Part shown: piece after piece, positions 40,030 through 48,901 of the stretch | Position numbering within the stretch: position 1 is the stretch's first letter | Layout of the letters: each line of letters opens with the position of its first letter | Assembly (NCBI RefSeq): GCF_051842935.1 | Contig: NZ_JBPXRR010000002.1 | Location: 1-64,000 of the forward strand | Direction: 5' to 3' | Origin: Pseudalkalibacillus sp051842935 | GTDB taxonomy: Bacteria; Bacillota; Bacilli; Bacillales; Fictibacillaceae | DNA: 64,000 bases | Made by a program: the position numbers and the translations under genes | The notes under the pieces: generated by a model | Database searches by the model: none | Told to the model about the DNA's origin: nothing | What the model saw: only the letters and a program-made list of their open reading frames with translations

Positions 40030-41385
40030 TTATGTGCGTTGGTCCGCTTCCTCTTTAAAAATTTCAATCTCACGCCAATTGCCGAACTTATAATAGGCGT
40101 ACGCGATGATACTGCTGATGATGAAACTGGTTCCTATACCGAAAGCAATCCCTTCTTCACCTAACCATCTGGAGAAGAAATAGGTCAACGGAACACGAAG
40201 CACCCAGAATGAGATGAGATTCAGGATGAGTACTTGAACCATCGCCCCTGCCGCCCTGACAATCCCGTTCAGGACGAAATTGATTCCGAGGAAAGGATAG
40301 AAGAACGCGACACTTTTCAAATAGGTCGCACCGAATTCTATGGTCTCTTGATCCTGCACAAACAGTCGAATCAAGCTATCCGCGCTTAAATAAGCGATCG
40401 TACTGATCGTAAAGGAAACACCAAGAATCAGATAAATTCCGTTCCGCGATATCGCATCCACCCTGTCCCATGAACGAATTCCAATGTTCTGCCCAGCCAT
40501 ACTGTTTACGGCCGATCCTAATGTAAAGGCAGGAAGCATGATGATGCTATCAATCCGCTGCGCAGCTCCAAACCCGGCGACCACGTCGGTGCCGAAATGA
40601 GCAACGATACCCATAATCGCTGCTATACCACCGGAAATCGCCATCATCTGCAATCCAGCTGGTACACCGAGCTTGAACAAAGTGACGAAATAAAAGCGAG
40701 GCGGAATATACGGAGTCACAAAAGGAACCCCAGCTTTCCAAACCGAGTAGAAGATGCCATACACAAACGCGAATCCTTGCGACACGATCGTTGCATAAGC
40801 TGCCCCGACAATCCCCATATCGAACACGCTGATGAATAATGGATCAAGGATCGTGTTCAGTACGACTGCAATGAACACGAATCGAATCGGCGTCTTACTG
40901 TCGCCAAGTGCCCTTAACACTGTTCCAATGAAGTTGTAACCGAACAAGAACAAGATTCCGAGGAAATTGACTTGCAAATACGACTTCGCTAAAGGAAAGA
41001 TATCATCCGGAGTTCCGAGTAATTCCAACAACCAACCGGCTAATACGAAACCGACGAGCCCTAGACTGACAGCTAGAATACCAAGAACGAAGACGAAGGC
41101 ATTCAACGATTCTTTTAACCCTTGTTCATCGTCTGCCCCTTTTTTCTGGGAAAGGACGGTAAGAGAGGCACTGTTTACACCGATAATGAACGATAATATT
41201 GTAAAAATGAGCGTCGCCGAGATGGATATCGCCCCAAGCGAAGCCGACCCTAATAGATTTCCGACCCAGACGCTATCGATAAACTGAAAAGAAGTTTGCA
41301 GGATATTCGTCAGAAAGATCGGGACGGAAAAAACGATCATCTGCTTCGGTACCGATCCTTTTGTAAAATCCATCTGCTGTGCCAT
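40030..41385 (-). CDS. MATE family efflux transporter
   Basis: 451-residue transporter with twelve hydrophobic segments in two homologous halves. Family landmarks: the start VPKQMIVFSVPIFLTNILQTSFQFIDSVWVGN, GTVLRALGDSKTPIRF in the first half and GIVRAAGAM near the second. Drives drug or metabolite export with Na+ or H+. Substrate unknown. Related to B. subtilis YeeO/YpnP-type proteins by general pattern only. AGGAGG lies upstream of the ATG. Confidence 0.9.
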   Translation of the reverse strand: MAQQMDFTKGSVPKQMIVFSVPIFLTNILQTSFQFIDSVWVGNLLGSASLGAISISATLIFTILSFIIGVNSASLTVLSQKKGADDEQGLKESLNAFVFVLGILAVSLGLVGFVLAGWLLELLGTPDDIFPLAKSYLQVNFLGILFLFGYNFIGTVLRALGDSKTPIRFVFIAVVLNTILDPLFISVFDMGIVGAAYATIVSQGFAFVYGIFYSVWKAGVPFVTPYIPPRFYFVTLFKLGVPAGLQMMAISGGIAAIMGIVAHFGTDVVAGFGAAQRIDSIIMLPAFTLGSAVNSMAGQNIGIRSWDRVDAISRNGIYLILGVSFTISTIAYLSADSLIRLFVQDQETIEFGATYLKSVAFFYPFLGINFVLNGIVRAAGAMVQVLILNLISFWVLRVPLTYFFSRWLGEEGIAFGIGTSFIISSIIAYAYYKFGNWREIEIFKEEADQRT

Positions 41386-41428
41386 GCTACTTACCTCCTT
41401 TCGCGTTTATTAAAGAAAAGCACCCCAG

Positions 41429-42040
41429 TTACATTTGGAGTGCCTTACGAAGTTTCACGAATGTGAGCTGTCCGTTATAAACGAAATCCAACACTTTTGT
41501 TCCAAGCCATTGTGTGACGATTGCGAACAGGAAAATCCACCAACCGACCACGAACGCTGTGACGACGAAAATCACTGAGTTGATCCAGAACATCATTCGG
41601 CCTGGTGACTGTGAGAACCACTTAGCGAACATTTGGGCGAGTATCGCCATACCGCCTGATGAAGCGCCATTACGGAATAAAATACCGACACCAATCCCGA
41701 ATAGACAAGCACCAAAAACAAGATCCACCCACGGGACCGAGATCGGAGCCGGTAACACCAGACCAATTACGTCGACAGTGAGCGATGTCACCGTTACTGC
41801 AAAAATTGTTTTCACAGCTGAGCCGGTGCCTAAAAATTTCACAGCTGCAAACAACAAAGGAACGTTAACGAGCCATAGTGACCAACCGTGTGGAATATTC
41901 CAGAAATACTCATTAATGACCGCGATGCCTGCAGCACCACCCGAAGGGATATGATGCGGAAACAAAAACAGCCCCATGCCGAGACCTTGAATGAGTGCGC
42001 CGATCGCTAATGCACAAAAAGTCTTTAAAGTTTGACCCAT
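41429..42040 (-). CDS. YitT/YczE-type integral membrane protein
   Basis: 203-residue protein with about five transmembrane segments. PHHIPSGGAAGIAVI after the first helix and NGASSGGMAILAQMF in the middle are internal repeats typical of the YitT/YczE membrane family. No DUF2179 cytoplasmic domain follows, so it is shorter than full YitT proteins. Function unknown. The ATG at 42040 overlaps the end of the OsmC gene by 16 bases, showing translational coupling. Confidence 0.75.
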   Translation of the reverse strand: MGQTLKTFCALAIGALIQGLGMGLFLFPHHIPSGGAAGIAVINEYFWNIPHGWSLWLVNVPLLFAAVKFLGTGSAVKTIFAVTVTSLTVDVIGLVLPAPISVPWVDLVFGACLFGIGVGILFRNGASSGGMAILAQMFAKWFSQSPGRMMFWINSVIFVVTAFVVGWWIFLFAIVTQWLGTKVLDFVYNGQLTFVKLRKALQM

Positions 42041-42411
42041 TCGGCTTTTTCCACTACTTCTATGCTGTTTTGGACCGATTGAACCATCGAACAATTTTTA
42101 CGCGTCAGATGCATCGCCTTTTCAATCTTCCCTTCATCCCACTTCTCAGTTTGAATATGGAATGTGAGCTCGATTTTCTCGACGCGATTCGCTTCTTCTT
42201 CATTCCGTACAATTTCAGCTTTTACCGTTATATCTTCGAAAGGGTAGCGCATCTTTTCAAGTACCTTTCTCAATACGCCCCCGCTACAGACAGCGACAGA
42301 TGAGACTAATAGTTGATAAGGTCTGAATCCATATTGTTCATTCCCTGAAATATCGAGGCTTCCATATTCGAACTCTGTCGTGAAGCCTCCCTCGGTCATT
42401 TTAAATTCCAA
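42025..42411 (-). CDS. OsmC family protein
   Basis: 128-residue OsmC/Ohr-fold protein: PYQLLVSSVAVCSGGVL has the first reactive cysteine and HLTRKNCSMVQSV the second. Such proteins reduce organic hydroperoxides or act on thiols. The chosen start, TTG at 42411, lies eight bases after GAGGAG; the GTG three codons earlier overlaps it and the next ATG is four codons later. First gene of a two-gene unit with the YitT-type protein. Confidence 0.8.
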   Translation of the reverse strand: MEFKMTEGGFTTEFEYGSLDISGNEQYGFRPYQLLVSSVAVCSGGVLRKVLEKMRYPFEDITVKAEIVRNEEEANRVEKIELTFHIQTEKWDEGKIEKAMHLTRKNCSMVQSVQNSIEVVEKAEWVKL

Positions 42412-42547
42412 ATCTAACACTCCTCAGAAGAGATCATATGATTGTCTCTGTTATAATGGATGAAGATTTTCGACATAGATCACAATAGTTAGTATTGCGA
42501 TATCAGATATAGTAAAATGTATCAACTTATGAAAGGAAGTACAAGTT

Positions 42548-43714
42548 ATGCGCTCCGTCCGTTACCGTTTCAACGTCCTGATTGCCGTCGTATTCGTATC
42601 AGGGTTTGCACAAGGAATGCTTCTACCTCTCTTGGCGATTTTACTTGAGCAGGCTGGAGTGTCTTCAAGCATCAATGGACTCAGTGCTTCTGCCTTTTAT
42701 ATCGGGATCTTAGTCATCTCCCCTTTCATTGAAAAACCATTACATAAGTACGGATACAAACGGTTGATCGTCACGGGCATCGCCTTAACCGGAGTCTCTT
42801 TGCTCATTTTCCCGTTATGGCAAGCGATTTGGTTCTGGTTCATCCTTCGATTGATCATCGGAATCGGGGATCATATTTTTCATTTCGCCACTCAAGTTTG
42901 GCTCACATCTATGAGTGTAAAAGGAAAACGTGGACGTAACATCTCTATATATGGGGTATCCTTCGGACTAGGGTTTGGAGTCGGGCCTGTGATGACGAAA
43001 TTGATTGATATTCATCCCGCTTTGCCATTCGTGGTTGCGACTGTGTTGTGCGGGATTGCGTTGCTCTTACTCATTCGAATCGATCATGCATACCCTGAAA
43101 ACATTACGACTGCCGATTTTCAAGGAACTTGGCAACGTTACGGTAAAGTTTTCAAAATGTCATGGCCAGGATTGCTCGGGACGTTCGGTTACGGATTTAT
43201 TGAAACGACCGTTCACAGTAACTTCCCTGTCTATGCAGTCCGGCAAGGTTTAGGAGTGGATGCGGTCTCCATACTGCTCCCTGCTTTTGCTGTAGGTACT
43301 CTTATTTTCCAGGTACCATTAGGGTTATTGAGTGACCGTCTGGGGAGGAAACCTATATTGGTCACTTCTCTATTTATTGGAGGAGTCAGTTTCATTCTGA
43401 TGACCCTGAATTCCTCACTCATCTATTTGACGGTCATGTTCCTGATTGCAGGACTCTTTTTGGGTTCGCTCTTTTCCATGGGGATTACATTCATGGCGGA
43501 TCTTCTTCCGAAAGAATTGCTTCCGGCAGGCAATATTTTGGCGGGTATCTGTTTCAGCCTCGGCAGTATTTTCGGACCACTGATTGGAGGAGCAGCCATT
43601 CAAGTGCTGGAAGAAGGAAGCATCTTTTTTACGATCGGTGGAATGATGCTTGTCCTGTTCCTCACCGTTTCATTCTTCAACCCACGTAAACACCATGAAA
43701 CAGTGACGGGATAA
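42548..43714 (+). CDS. MFS family transporter
   Basis: 388-residue major facilitator with twelve predicted helices. The loop 2-3 motif is degenerate (EKPLHKYGYKRLI) and the loop 8-9 copy is clear (GLLSDRLGRKPILV). GIGDHIFHFATQVWLTSM in helix 4 resembles small-molecule efflux proteins of the YfkF type; B. subtilis yfkF lies in this neighbourhood, but I am not sure of orthology. Substrate unknown. GAAAGGAAG is the ribosome binding site. It is followed 16 bases later by an esterase gene. Confidence 0.85.
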   Translation: MRSVRYRFNVLIAVVFVSGFAQGMLLPLLAILLEQAGVSSSINGLSASAFYIGILVISPFIEKPLHKYGYKRLIVTGIALTGVSLLIFPLWQAIWFWFILRLIIGIGDHIFHFATQVWLTSMSVKGKRGRNISIYGVSFGLGFGVGPVMTKLIDIHPALPFVVATVLCGIALLLLIRIDHAYPENITTADFQGTWQRYGKVFKMSWPGLLGTFGYGFIETTVHSNFPVYAVRQGLGVDAVSILLPAFAVGTLIFQVPLGLLSDRLGRKPILVTSLFIGGVSFILMTLNSSLIYLTVMFLIAGLFLGSLFSMGITFMADLLPKELLPAGNILAGICFSLGSIFGPLIGGAAIQVLEEGSIFFTIGGMMLVLFLTVSFFNPRKHHETVTG

Positions 43715-43730
43715 AGGAGGGGGATCAATT

Positions 43731-44492
43731 ATGTTATCTGTTAGACGAGAAAAAGTTGAAGAAATTCCTTACGTTCACTATCAACTCGAAAATAGACAAG
43801 ACCAAAATCCTGTTATGATTGTACTCTATCACGGATGGGGTTCCAGCGTTCAGAACATCCGATTTTTAGCCTCTACCCTAGCACGATGGGGCTATCAAGT
43901 CATTACACCTGAAATCATCTATCATGATTCAAGGAATGGTTTGGAGCATCCTTTTCAAAAAGAGATCCAAGAACGGTTTTTCTGGGAATCGATCATTCGA
44001 AGTGTGGAGGATATCGAGGTTCTTACTAATCATTTATATGAGACATACTCTGAGGAACTTGTTTTATTCGGCAGTTCCATGGGAGGAATGATGACCTCAG
44101 GAGCTTTTGTAAAAGACTCCAAGATTAAAGGATTCATCAATATGAACGGGTCCTTTGATTGGATGGCATGCGAGGAGTACTTCCAGAATGTTGGTTTTGA
44201 ACCATCAACTTTTTTGGAAGAGATTCGATCACTAAATCCTGCTAACTCGTTAGAAAGATTGAATAATCGACCTCTTCTGATGATGAACGGTTCGAAGGAT
44301 CACGTTATTCCTTCTGACATACAGCATCGCTTTTATAAGACTGCTCTTCCTTACTATACGGATCAAAATAAAATCACTTTCTCACGTTATGAAGGTGTCC
44401 AGCACACAACTACGTTAAACATGGTTGAGGAAGCGATCCTCTGGTTGGAGACGCATTTTTCTCCCGTTTCAAAACCTCCTTTCAACGTTTAA
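43731..44492 (+). CDS. Alpha/beta hydrolase, esterase type (YitV-like)
   Basis: 253-residue serine hydrolase. LYHGWGSS supplies the oxyanion region, the nucleophile serine is in FGSSMGGMM (about residue 122), the acid is probably in NGSKDHVIP, and the histidine is in GVQHTT. No signal peptide, so cytoplasmic. It resembles the YitV family of Bacillus esterases of unknown substrate. Co-transcribed with the MFS gene. Confidence 0.85.
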   Translation: MLSVRREKVEEIPYVHYQLENRQDQNPVMIVLYHGWGSSVQNIRFLASTLARWGYQVITPEIIYHDSRNGLEHPFQKEIQERFFWESIIRSVEDIEVLTNHLYETYSEELVLFGSSMGGMMTSGAFVKDSKIKGFINMNGSFDWMACEEYFQNVGFEPSTFLEEIRSLNPANSLERLNNRPLLMMNGSKDHVIPSDIQHRFYKTALPYYTDQNKITFSRYEGVQHTTTLNMVEEAILWLETHFSPVSKPPFNV

Positions 44493-44533
44493 CGTTTCAA
44501 AGGCAAAGGTATACTATATTCGAGACAGAATAA

Positions 44534-44584
44534 TTGACGTAGGGTCTTATAACTTTTAAAATCACCATTAGATAATAATTATTT
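44534..44584 (+). promoter_or_regulatory. Promoter with a Per-box-like operator upstream of the thiol-disulfide oxidoreductase gene
   Basis: TTGACG (44534-44539), 17-base spacer, TAAAAT (44557-44562). Right at the expected start site lies AGATAATAATTATTT (44570-44584); its 11-base core ATAATAATTAT matches the Per-box core exactly, while the outer two bases on each side do not. A Fur-family regulator, most likely PerR, could act here. Confidence 0.5.
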
Positions 44585-44619
44585 TAAATAATTCAGTTGA
44601 TAAAGGAGTCGATCTTGAC

Positions 44620-45060
44620 ATGAGATTACGTACAGAAATGCCTGAATTTGAAGGTGCGACAGAATGGTTGAACGGTGAAGTTTCAAAAAGTGATTTGGTC
44701 GGAGACAAGCCGACACTCGTTCACTTCTGGTCTGTAAGTTGCCAGCTATGTAAAGATGCTATGCCGAACATCAACCAATTCCGTGATGATTATAAAGACG
44801 AATTGAATGTCATTGCTGTACACATGCCTCGTTCTGAAAAAGACTTGGATCTTGATCAAGTGAAAGAAGTGGCTGAAGAACACGGCATCTCACAACCGAT
44901 TTTCGTCGATAACAAGCATAAGTTGACGGATGCTTATGAGAATCAATATGTACCGGCTTACTATGTATTTGATGCAGAAGGAAAGCTTCGCCATTTCCAA
45001 GCTGGTGGAGACGGAATGAAGATGTTGACGAAGCGTGTGAATCGCGTACTCGGCAAATAA
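44620..45060 (+). CDS. TlpA/thioredoxin-like thiol-disulfide oxidoreductase
   Basis: 146-residue single-domain thioredoxin fold. The active-site pair is in SVSCQLCKDAMP (C-Q-L-C), and the cis-proline is in QYVPAYYVFDA. The sequence TLVHFWSVSC corresponds to the TlpA/ResA core, but there is no signal peptide or membrane anchor, so it is cytoplasmic. It probably reduces or carries disulphides during oxidative stress, consistent with the Per-like box. Ribosome binding site AAGGAG. Confidence 0.83.
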   Translation: MRLRTEMPEFEGATEWLNGEVSKSDLVGDKPTLVHFWSVSCQLCKDAMPNINQFRDDYKDELNVIAVHMPRSEKDLDLDQVKEVAEEHGISQPIFVDNKHKLTDAYENQYVPAYYVFDAEGKLRHFQAGGDGMKMLTKRVNRVLGK

Positions 45061-45072
45061 TGATGAGAATTG

Positions 45073-45111
45073 TAAAAGACGGAATCCACTCGGGATTCCG
45101 TCTTTTTTATG
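45073..45111 (+). terminator. Terminator of the thioredoxin-like gene
   Basis: AAAAGACGGAATCC / GGATTCCGTCTTTT hairpin with an ACTCGG-type loop and flanking T-run; bidirectional, also serving vanZ. Confidence 0.9.
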
Positions 45112-45112
45112 G

Positions 45113-45595
45113 TCACTTTTTATATTTGAAGTTTCGCTCATACAATCGGTAAAAGAAGGCAAGGATCTTGAAGATGATTAATCCGACCAGCCCTCCCAGG
45201 CCATTCAATAAGATGTCATCAATGTCGAAGATCCGGTTCGCATAATTGAATTGCAGCAGCTCAATTAAAGTACTCATACCGAACGAAATGATAAACATTC
45301 GTCTGAACGGAGCGAGCTTTCTTGAAATGAGCGGCAGAAGAAAGCCAAGTGGCATGAACAATAGAATGTTTCCGATGACGTTTTTGAAAATCAACCAGTA
45401 GTCTCCGCTTCTCCACATCAACCGGATACTGTCAAACAGCACCAGGTTGAATGACTTTCCGTAAACATAATAATTGAAAGTGAACAAAGTAAAATAGATA
45501 AGCACAGCAAAATAAGCAAGGAATAGGATGGTTCCGATCCATTTCCACTTTAAGCGTATGCTGTTGCGATGTTGTGGTGCATTCTGTACTTCCAT
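45113..45595 (-). CDS. VanZ family protein
   Basis: 160-residue membrane protein with about four hydrophobic segments. NVIGNILLFMPLGFLLP and GMSTLIELLQF...RIFDIDDILLNGLGGLVG are the VanZ-like signatures. The family includes the teicoplanin-resistance protein VanZ and many housekeeping paralogues; no vancomycin-resistance genes are nearby, so resistance is not implied. The start at 45595 has AAAGGAG; the frame upstream runs through a dispersed repeat and is not coding. Confidence 0.85.
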   Translation of the reverse strand: MEVQNAPQHRNSIRLKWKWIGTILFLAYFAVLIYFTLFTFNYYVYGKSFNLVLFDSIRLMWRSGDYWLIFKNVIGNILLFMPLGFLLPLISRKLAPFRRMFIISFGMSTLIELLQFNYANRIFDIDDILLNGLGGLVGLIIFKILAFFYRLYERNFKYKK

Positions 45596-45622
45596 ACCGC
45601 TGTGCTCCTTTACATAAATGAA

Positions 45623-45690
45623 GATGGTACCAGGTACGATTTGAGAACCGTTGCTACGCCTGCATCTTGTGATGGTGCCTGGCACCATTA
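45623..45690. repeat. Dispersed inverted-repeat element, copy 4
   Basis: ATGGTACCAGGTACG and GGTGCCTGGCACCAT ends flank a core with GAACCGTTGCTACG, nearly identical to the core of copy 3 (GAACCGTTGATACG). Located upstream of vanZ. Confidence 0.75.
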
Positions 45691-45779
45691 CCGAGTTTCA
45701 GTGTACCACATGTTAAGGACTTGCTGTACTAGTGTATGATTTCCAGGTCCTGTTTCATGACGGTCCGACATTATAGAAG

Positions 45780-45935
45780 TAAAAATTGCTTCGAGGAAAT
45801 GATAAACCGAAATCAGAAATTATAAACCAAAAATCGAGTTTTATAATCCAATTTCAGAAATTATAAGCCAAAATCGAGAATTATAAGCCAAATTCTAAAA
45901 TTACAATCCAAAATCGGAAATGATAGCTCCGTTTC
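45780..45935. repeat. Degenerate tandem repeat, about 20-bp unit (inverted relative to 23360-23485)
   Basis: Seven units of the type GAAATTATAAGCCAAAATCA, that is the reverse complement of the TTTTGGCTTATAATTTC unit at 23.4 kb. Units vary between 19 and 22 bases. It fills much of the 470-base gap between vanZ and alsS, which has no gene. Confidence 0.75.
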
Positions 45936-45984
45936 GGCTTTTTCCAATAAGAGTCCCTTCACTTCCTTCTTCTAAATCACATAG

Positions 45985-46025
45985 AAAAAAGAGGCATCCC
46001 TCTAAATGAGAGAGACACCCCTTTC
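45985..46025 (-). terminator. alsS terminator
   Basis: Minus strand GGGGTGTCTCTC / GAGGGATGCCTC stem (with G-T pairs), ATTTA loop, then TTTTTTC. Confidence 0.7.
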
Positions 46026-46068
46026 CATATATATTCGGAAATCCCCTACTTTTGGCGTCCGTCGAATA

Positions 46069-47712
46069 TCATCCGTTGCCGCAGATGATATTTCCGAGTC
46101 GTTCGGTCATCCGGATGTTCTCTTTATAATCAATCGGACAATCCACAATGACCGGTTTCTCCATCTTCAACGCTTCCTCCATGATCGGCTTGAATTCTTC
46201 TGCTCTCAACACTTTCAGACCTTCTGCGCCAAAGGCTTTCGCTAATTGGACAAGATCCGGGTTTTCAAACGTAATGTTTGCACTTCTGTCGAATTCGTTC
46301 ATCTGCTTCCATTCAATCAAGCCGTACCGGTTATCGGTCCAAACAACAACGACGATCGGTAAATTCAAACGTACCATCGTTTCAAGCTCTTGAACGGTCA
46401 TCATGAAGCCTCCGTCACCGGCCACAGCGACAACCTTACGATCCGGCATGGCAAGCTTCGCACCAATCGCTCCTGGCAACGCAATTCCCATGGACGCGAA
46501 CCCATTGGATATAAGGCACGTATTCGGTTTTACACAATGGAAGTAACGGGCCAGCCACATCTTATGTGCCCCGACATCTGACAAGAGAATATCGTCATCA
46601 TCCAGCACTTCCCTCAAGTCTGCAACGACCTTTTGTGGTTTCATCGGATAAGACAAGTCCTCGTCGTCTTTACGCAAGTCCTCTAGTAACTTCGAGCGTA
46701 ATTCTTTAAAATCTGGATTCAATTCTTCTCGCTGTTCCACTTTTTCCGTCAACAAACTCAGGTTGACGCCAATATCCCCGACAAGGCTTGCTTTCATCGG
46801 ATAGTGGGCATCCACTTCCGTCTCTTGGGTATCGATATGGATGATGGGCTTATCCCCGTTCGGATTCCAAGCAGATGGCGGATATTCCACATAGTCATAT
46901 CCAACTGTGATGATCAGATCCGCTTTATCGATGCCACATGCTACATGATCTTTATCCTGCAGTCCTGTTGTTTGCAGATTGAGCGGATGCTCCCAGCTGA
47001 TTGCTCCTTTTCCCATAAAGGTACTTGTAAAAGGCGCATTGATTTTTTCTACGAAGGTCTGCAACGCTTCAGAAGCATGCATGCGCGTAACACCGTTCCC
47101 GACCAACACGACCGGTTGCTTCGCCTTATTAATCAATTCAGCAGCTTCTTCCAGAGATGGATCGACTGCTCGGGACAACCGTTCATTAGGCATCGCTTCT
47201 AACGGTTTCCCTTCTACTTCAAGTGCGGCGATATCTTCTGGCAGCTCAATATGAACCGCTCCAGGCTTTTCACTCGTCGACAACTGGAACGCTTTACGGA
47301 CCACTTCCGGCACAATGTCCTTATCCCGAATGGACGTGTTCCATTTTGTTACTGGCTTGAACAAGGAAATGAGATCATAATATTGATGCGATTGCTTATG
47401 CTGCCGCTCAAGACCTGCTTGTCCCGTGATTGCGATCAGTGGAGCTTGGTCCATGTTCGCATCAGCCACGCCTGTGACCAGATTCGTCGCTCCAGGTCCT
47501 AACGTGGCAAGGCAGACCCCGGGCTTTCCGGTCAGTTTCCCGTATTGTCCAGCCATGAAAGCTGCACCTGTCTCATGTCTCGTTGTAATGAATTCGATAT
47601 CCGATTCTTTCAGAGCATCAAGAAAATCGATGTTCTCTTCACCAGGTACACCGAAAATGTACTCGACACCCTCGTTTTCAAGACATTTTACCAATAATTC
47701 AGATACACGCAC
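46069..47712 (-). CDS. alsS: Acetolactate synthase, catabolic AlsS type
   Basis: 547-residue ThDP enzyme condensing two pyruvates to 2-acetolactate. IFGVPGEENIDFLDAL at the N-terminus contains the catalytic glutamate region, RHETGAAFMAGQYG, LGPGATNLVTGVADA, and the ThDP/Mg2+ motif GDGGFMM...NRYGLIEWKQ at the C-terminus. No regulatory subunit or alsD decarboxylase is adjacent. The motif set fits the catabolic AlsS rather than the FAD-binding IlvB type. GTG at 47712 has GGAGG at seven bases; the ATG two codons earlier abuts it. Confidence 0.88.
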   Translation of the reverse strand: MRVSELLVKCLENEGVEYIFGVPGEENIDFLDALKESDIEFITTRHETGAAFMAGQYGKLTGKPGVCLATLGPGATNLVTGVADANMDQAPLIAITGQAGLERQHKQSHQYYDLISLFKPVTKWNTSIRDKDIVPEVVRKAFQLSTSEKPGAVHIELPEDIAALEVEGKPLEAMPNERLSRAVDPSLEEAAELINKAKQPVVLVGNGVTRMHASEALQTFVEKINAPFTSTFMGKGAISWEHPLNLQTTGLQDKDHVACGIDKADLIITVGYDYVEYPPSAWNPNGDKPIIHIDTQETEVDAHYPMKASLVGDIGVNLSLLTEKVEQREELNPDFKELRSKLLEDLRKDDEDLSYPMKPQKVVADLREVLDDDDILLSDVGAHKMWLARYFHCVKPNTCLISNGFASMGIALPGAIGAKLAMPDRKVVAVAGDGGFMMTVQELETMVRLNLPIVVVVWTDNRYGLIEWKQMNEFDRSANITFENPDLVQLAKAFGAEGLKVLRAEEFKPIMEEALKMEKPVIVDCPIDYKENIRMTERLGNIICGNG

Positions 47713-47815
47713 GTACATCCCTCCATTTTCATTCCGTTACGATTAGTAGGACTAATATAGTAATACCTTTTCACCATAGGTGCTCAAACGTCGATATGTA
47801 TAATCAGCCCTTCAT

Positions 47816-47846
47816 AATGAAATGCCACCCGGTTCGGATGGCATAT
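47816..47846 (-). terminator. Terminator of the small basic ORF
   Basis: Minus strand ATGCCATCC / GGGTGGCAT hairpin with a GAACC-type loop; only a short TTTCATT follows, so it is weak. Confidence 0.5.
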
Positions 47847-47850
47847 TTGA

Positions 47851-47958
47851 TTAATGAAATTGGTTTTTCTTGTTGGCAGAACTACTCGTCTTATGCTTGC
47901 TGTCACTCGTATGCTTTTTATGGTTCTTTACATTATGGTTCTTTTTATTGTTACTCAT
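47851..47958 (-). CDS. Small Lys/His/Asn/Ser-rich protein
   Basis: 35-residue frame: MSNNKKNHNVKNHKKHTSDS then KHKTSSSANKKNQFH, strongly basic and without hydrophobic residues, so unstructured and possibly nucleic-acid binding. AAGGGG eight bases before the ATG at 47958 and a hairpin right after the stop support a real gene. No family recognised; small basic spore or stress proteins of this composition exist in Bacillus. Confidence 0.55.
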   Translation of the reverse strand: MSNNKKNHNVKNHKKHTSDSKHKTSSSANKKNQFH

Positions 47959-48029
47959 TGTATAAGCCCCTTTTTTCAGAAGAGTACGTTTAGTTTCTTC
48001 TTTACCCTCAGGACTTATGCGGTGTAATG

Positions 48030-48863
48030 TCAGGTCTTAGTGGTACCTTCTTCTAGGCTTTTGAAAGTCGCGTTCACTTCTCCGCCAATGATCAGCATCA
48101 GACCTGACACATAGAACCACAGCATCAGAACGATGACACCACCAAGACTTCCGTAGGTCGCACTATAATCATTCATATTATTTACGTAAAAAGAGAAGGC
48201 CAATGATACAAGCTGCCACCCGATTGTCGCTACGACGGCACCTACCCAAACATTCCGCAAGATCAGTTTCTTATTAGGGGCGACCATATAGATGATGGTA
48301 ATGACAATAGCGATGATGACTGTACTGAGCACCCAACGCAGGATACCCCAGGTTTCTTCAGCATTCGGAATACCGATATAAAAGAACAGATTTCCAATCA
48401 GCTCACCGAAGACAGGCAGCGCCATGGCAACGAAGATAATCAAAAGCATTCCTAATGTAAGTAAAATGGCGACCGCTCTCGCAACGATGAAGTTTCGGCT
48501 TTCGTCTACATCATAGGCTTTGTTCAATGCCCGGATGACCGCATTCATTCCATTCGATGCTGTCCACAGAGTACCGATGATACCAAGGGACAGGATCGCT
48601 CCACCCTGACTCCCGATGACATCCGTATTTTCTTGGATGACATTCATGATCTCCTGAGGCGCATAGCGATCCAGCATAGTATACAATTGACTTTCATCGA
48701 TGATAGCCGTCACAATCGTAATCGCCACTATTAGAAATGGAAAAAGTGACAGGAGGAAATAATAAGCCAATTGGGCTGATAAGTCTGTCACTTCATCTTC
48801 TTTAATTCGTTCAATTAATTCCTTCCAGAAGATTTTCTTAGAAGGTTGTTTAAGTCTCCCCAC
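48030..48863 (-). CDS. yfkH: YihY/BrkB family membrane protein (YfkH-like)
   Basis: 277-residue protein with six predicted transmembrane helices. The N-terminal WKELIERIKEDEVTDLSAQLAYYFLLSLFPFLI is the YihY signature, later SNGMNAVIRALNKAYDV and SATYGSLGGVIVLMLWFYVSGL. The old ribonuclease BN label for this family is wrong; function is unknown. The order with a YfkJ-like gene matches B. subtilis. The GTG at 48863 lies eight bases after GAGGTGA; a TTG seven codons earlier is less likely. Confidence 0.87.
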   Translation of the reverse strand: MGRLKQPSKKIFWKELIERIKEDEVTDLSAQLAYYFLLSLFPFLIVAITIVTAIIDESQLYTMLDRYAPQEIMNVIQENTDVIGSQGGAILSLGIIGTLWTASNGMNAVIRALNKAYDVDESRNFIVARAVAILLTLGMLLIIFVAMALPVFGELIGNLFFYIGIPNAEETWGILRWVLSTVIIAIVITIIYMVAPNKKLILRNVWVGAVVATIGWQLVSLAFSFYVNNMNDYSATYGSLGGVIVLMLWFYVSGLMLIIGGEVNATFKSLEEGTTKT

Positions 48864-48901
48864 AGTCACTTTCACCTCTCTCAAGTTTCCTTAAAGATCG
48901 C

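Noticed and set aside
45113..45595. Glycopeptide resistance locus
   Set aside because: A lone VanZ-family gene without vanHAX or a two-component system does not indicate resistance.
45596..45688. Longer N-terminus of the VanZ-like protein
   Set aside because: The upstream frame runs through a dispersed palindromic repeat; a good ribosome binding site exists for the start at 45595.
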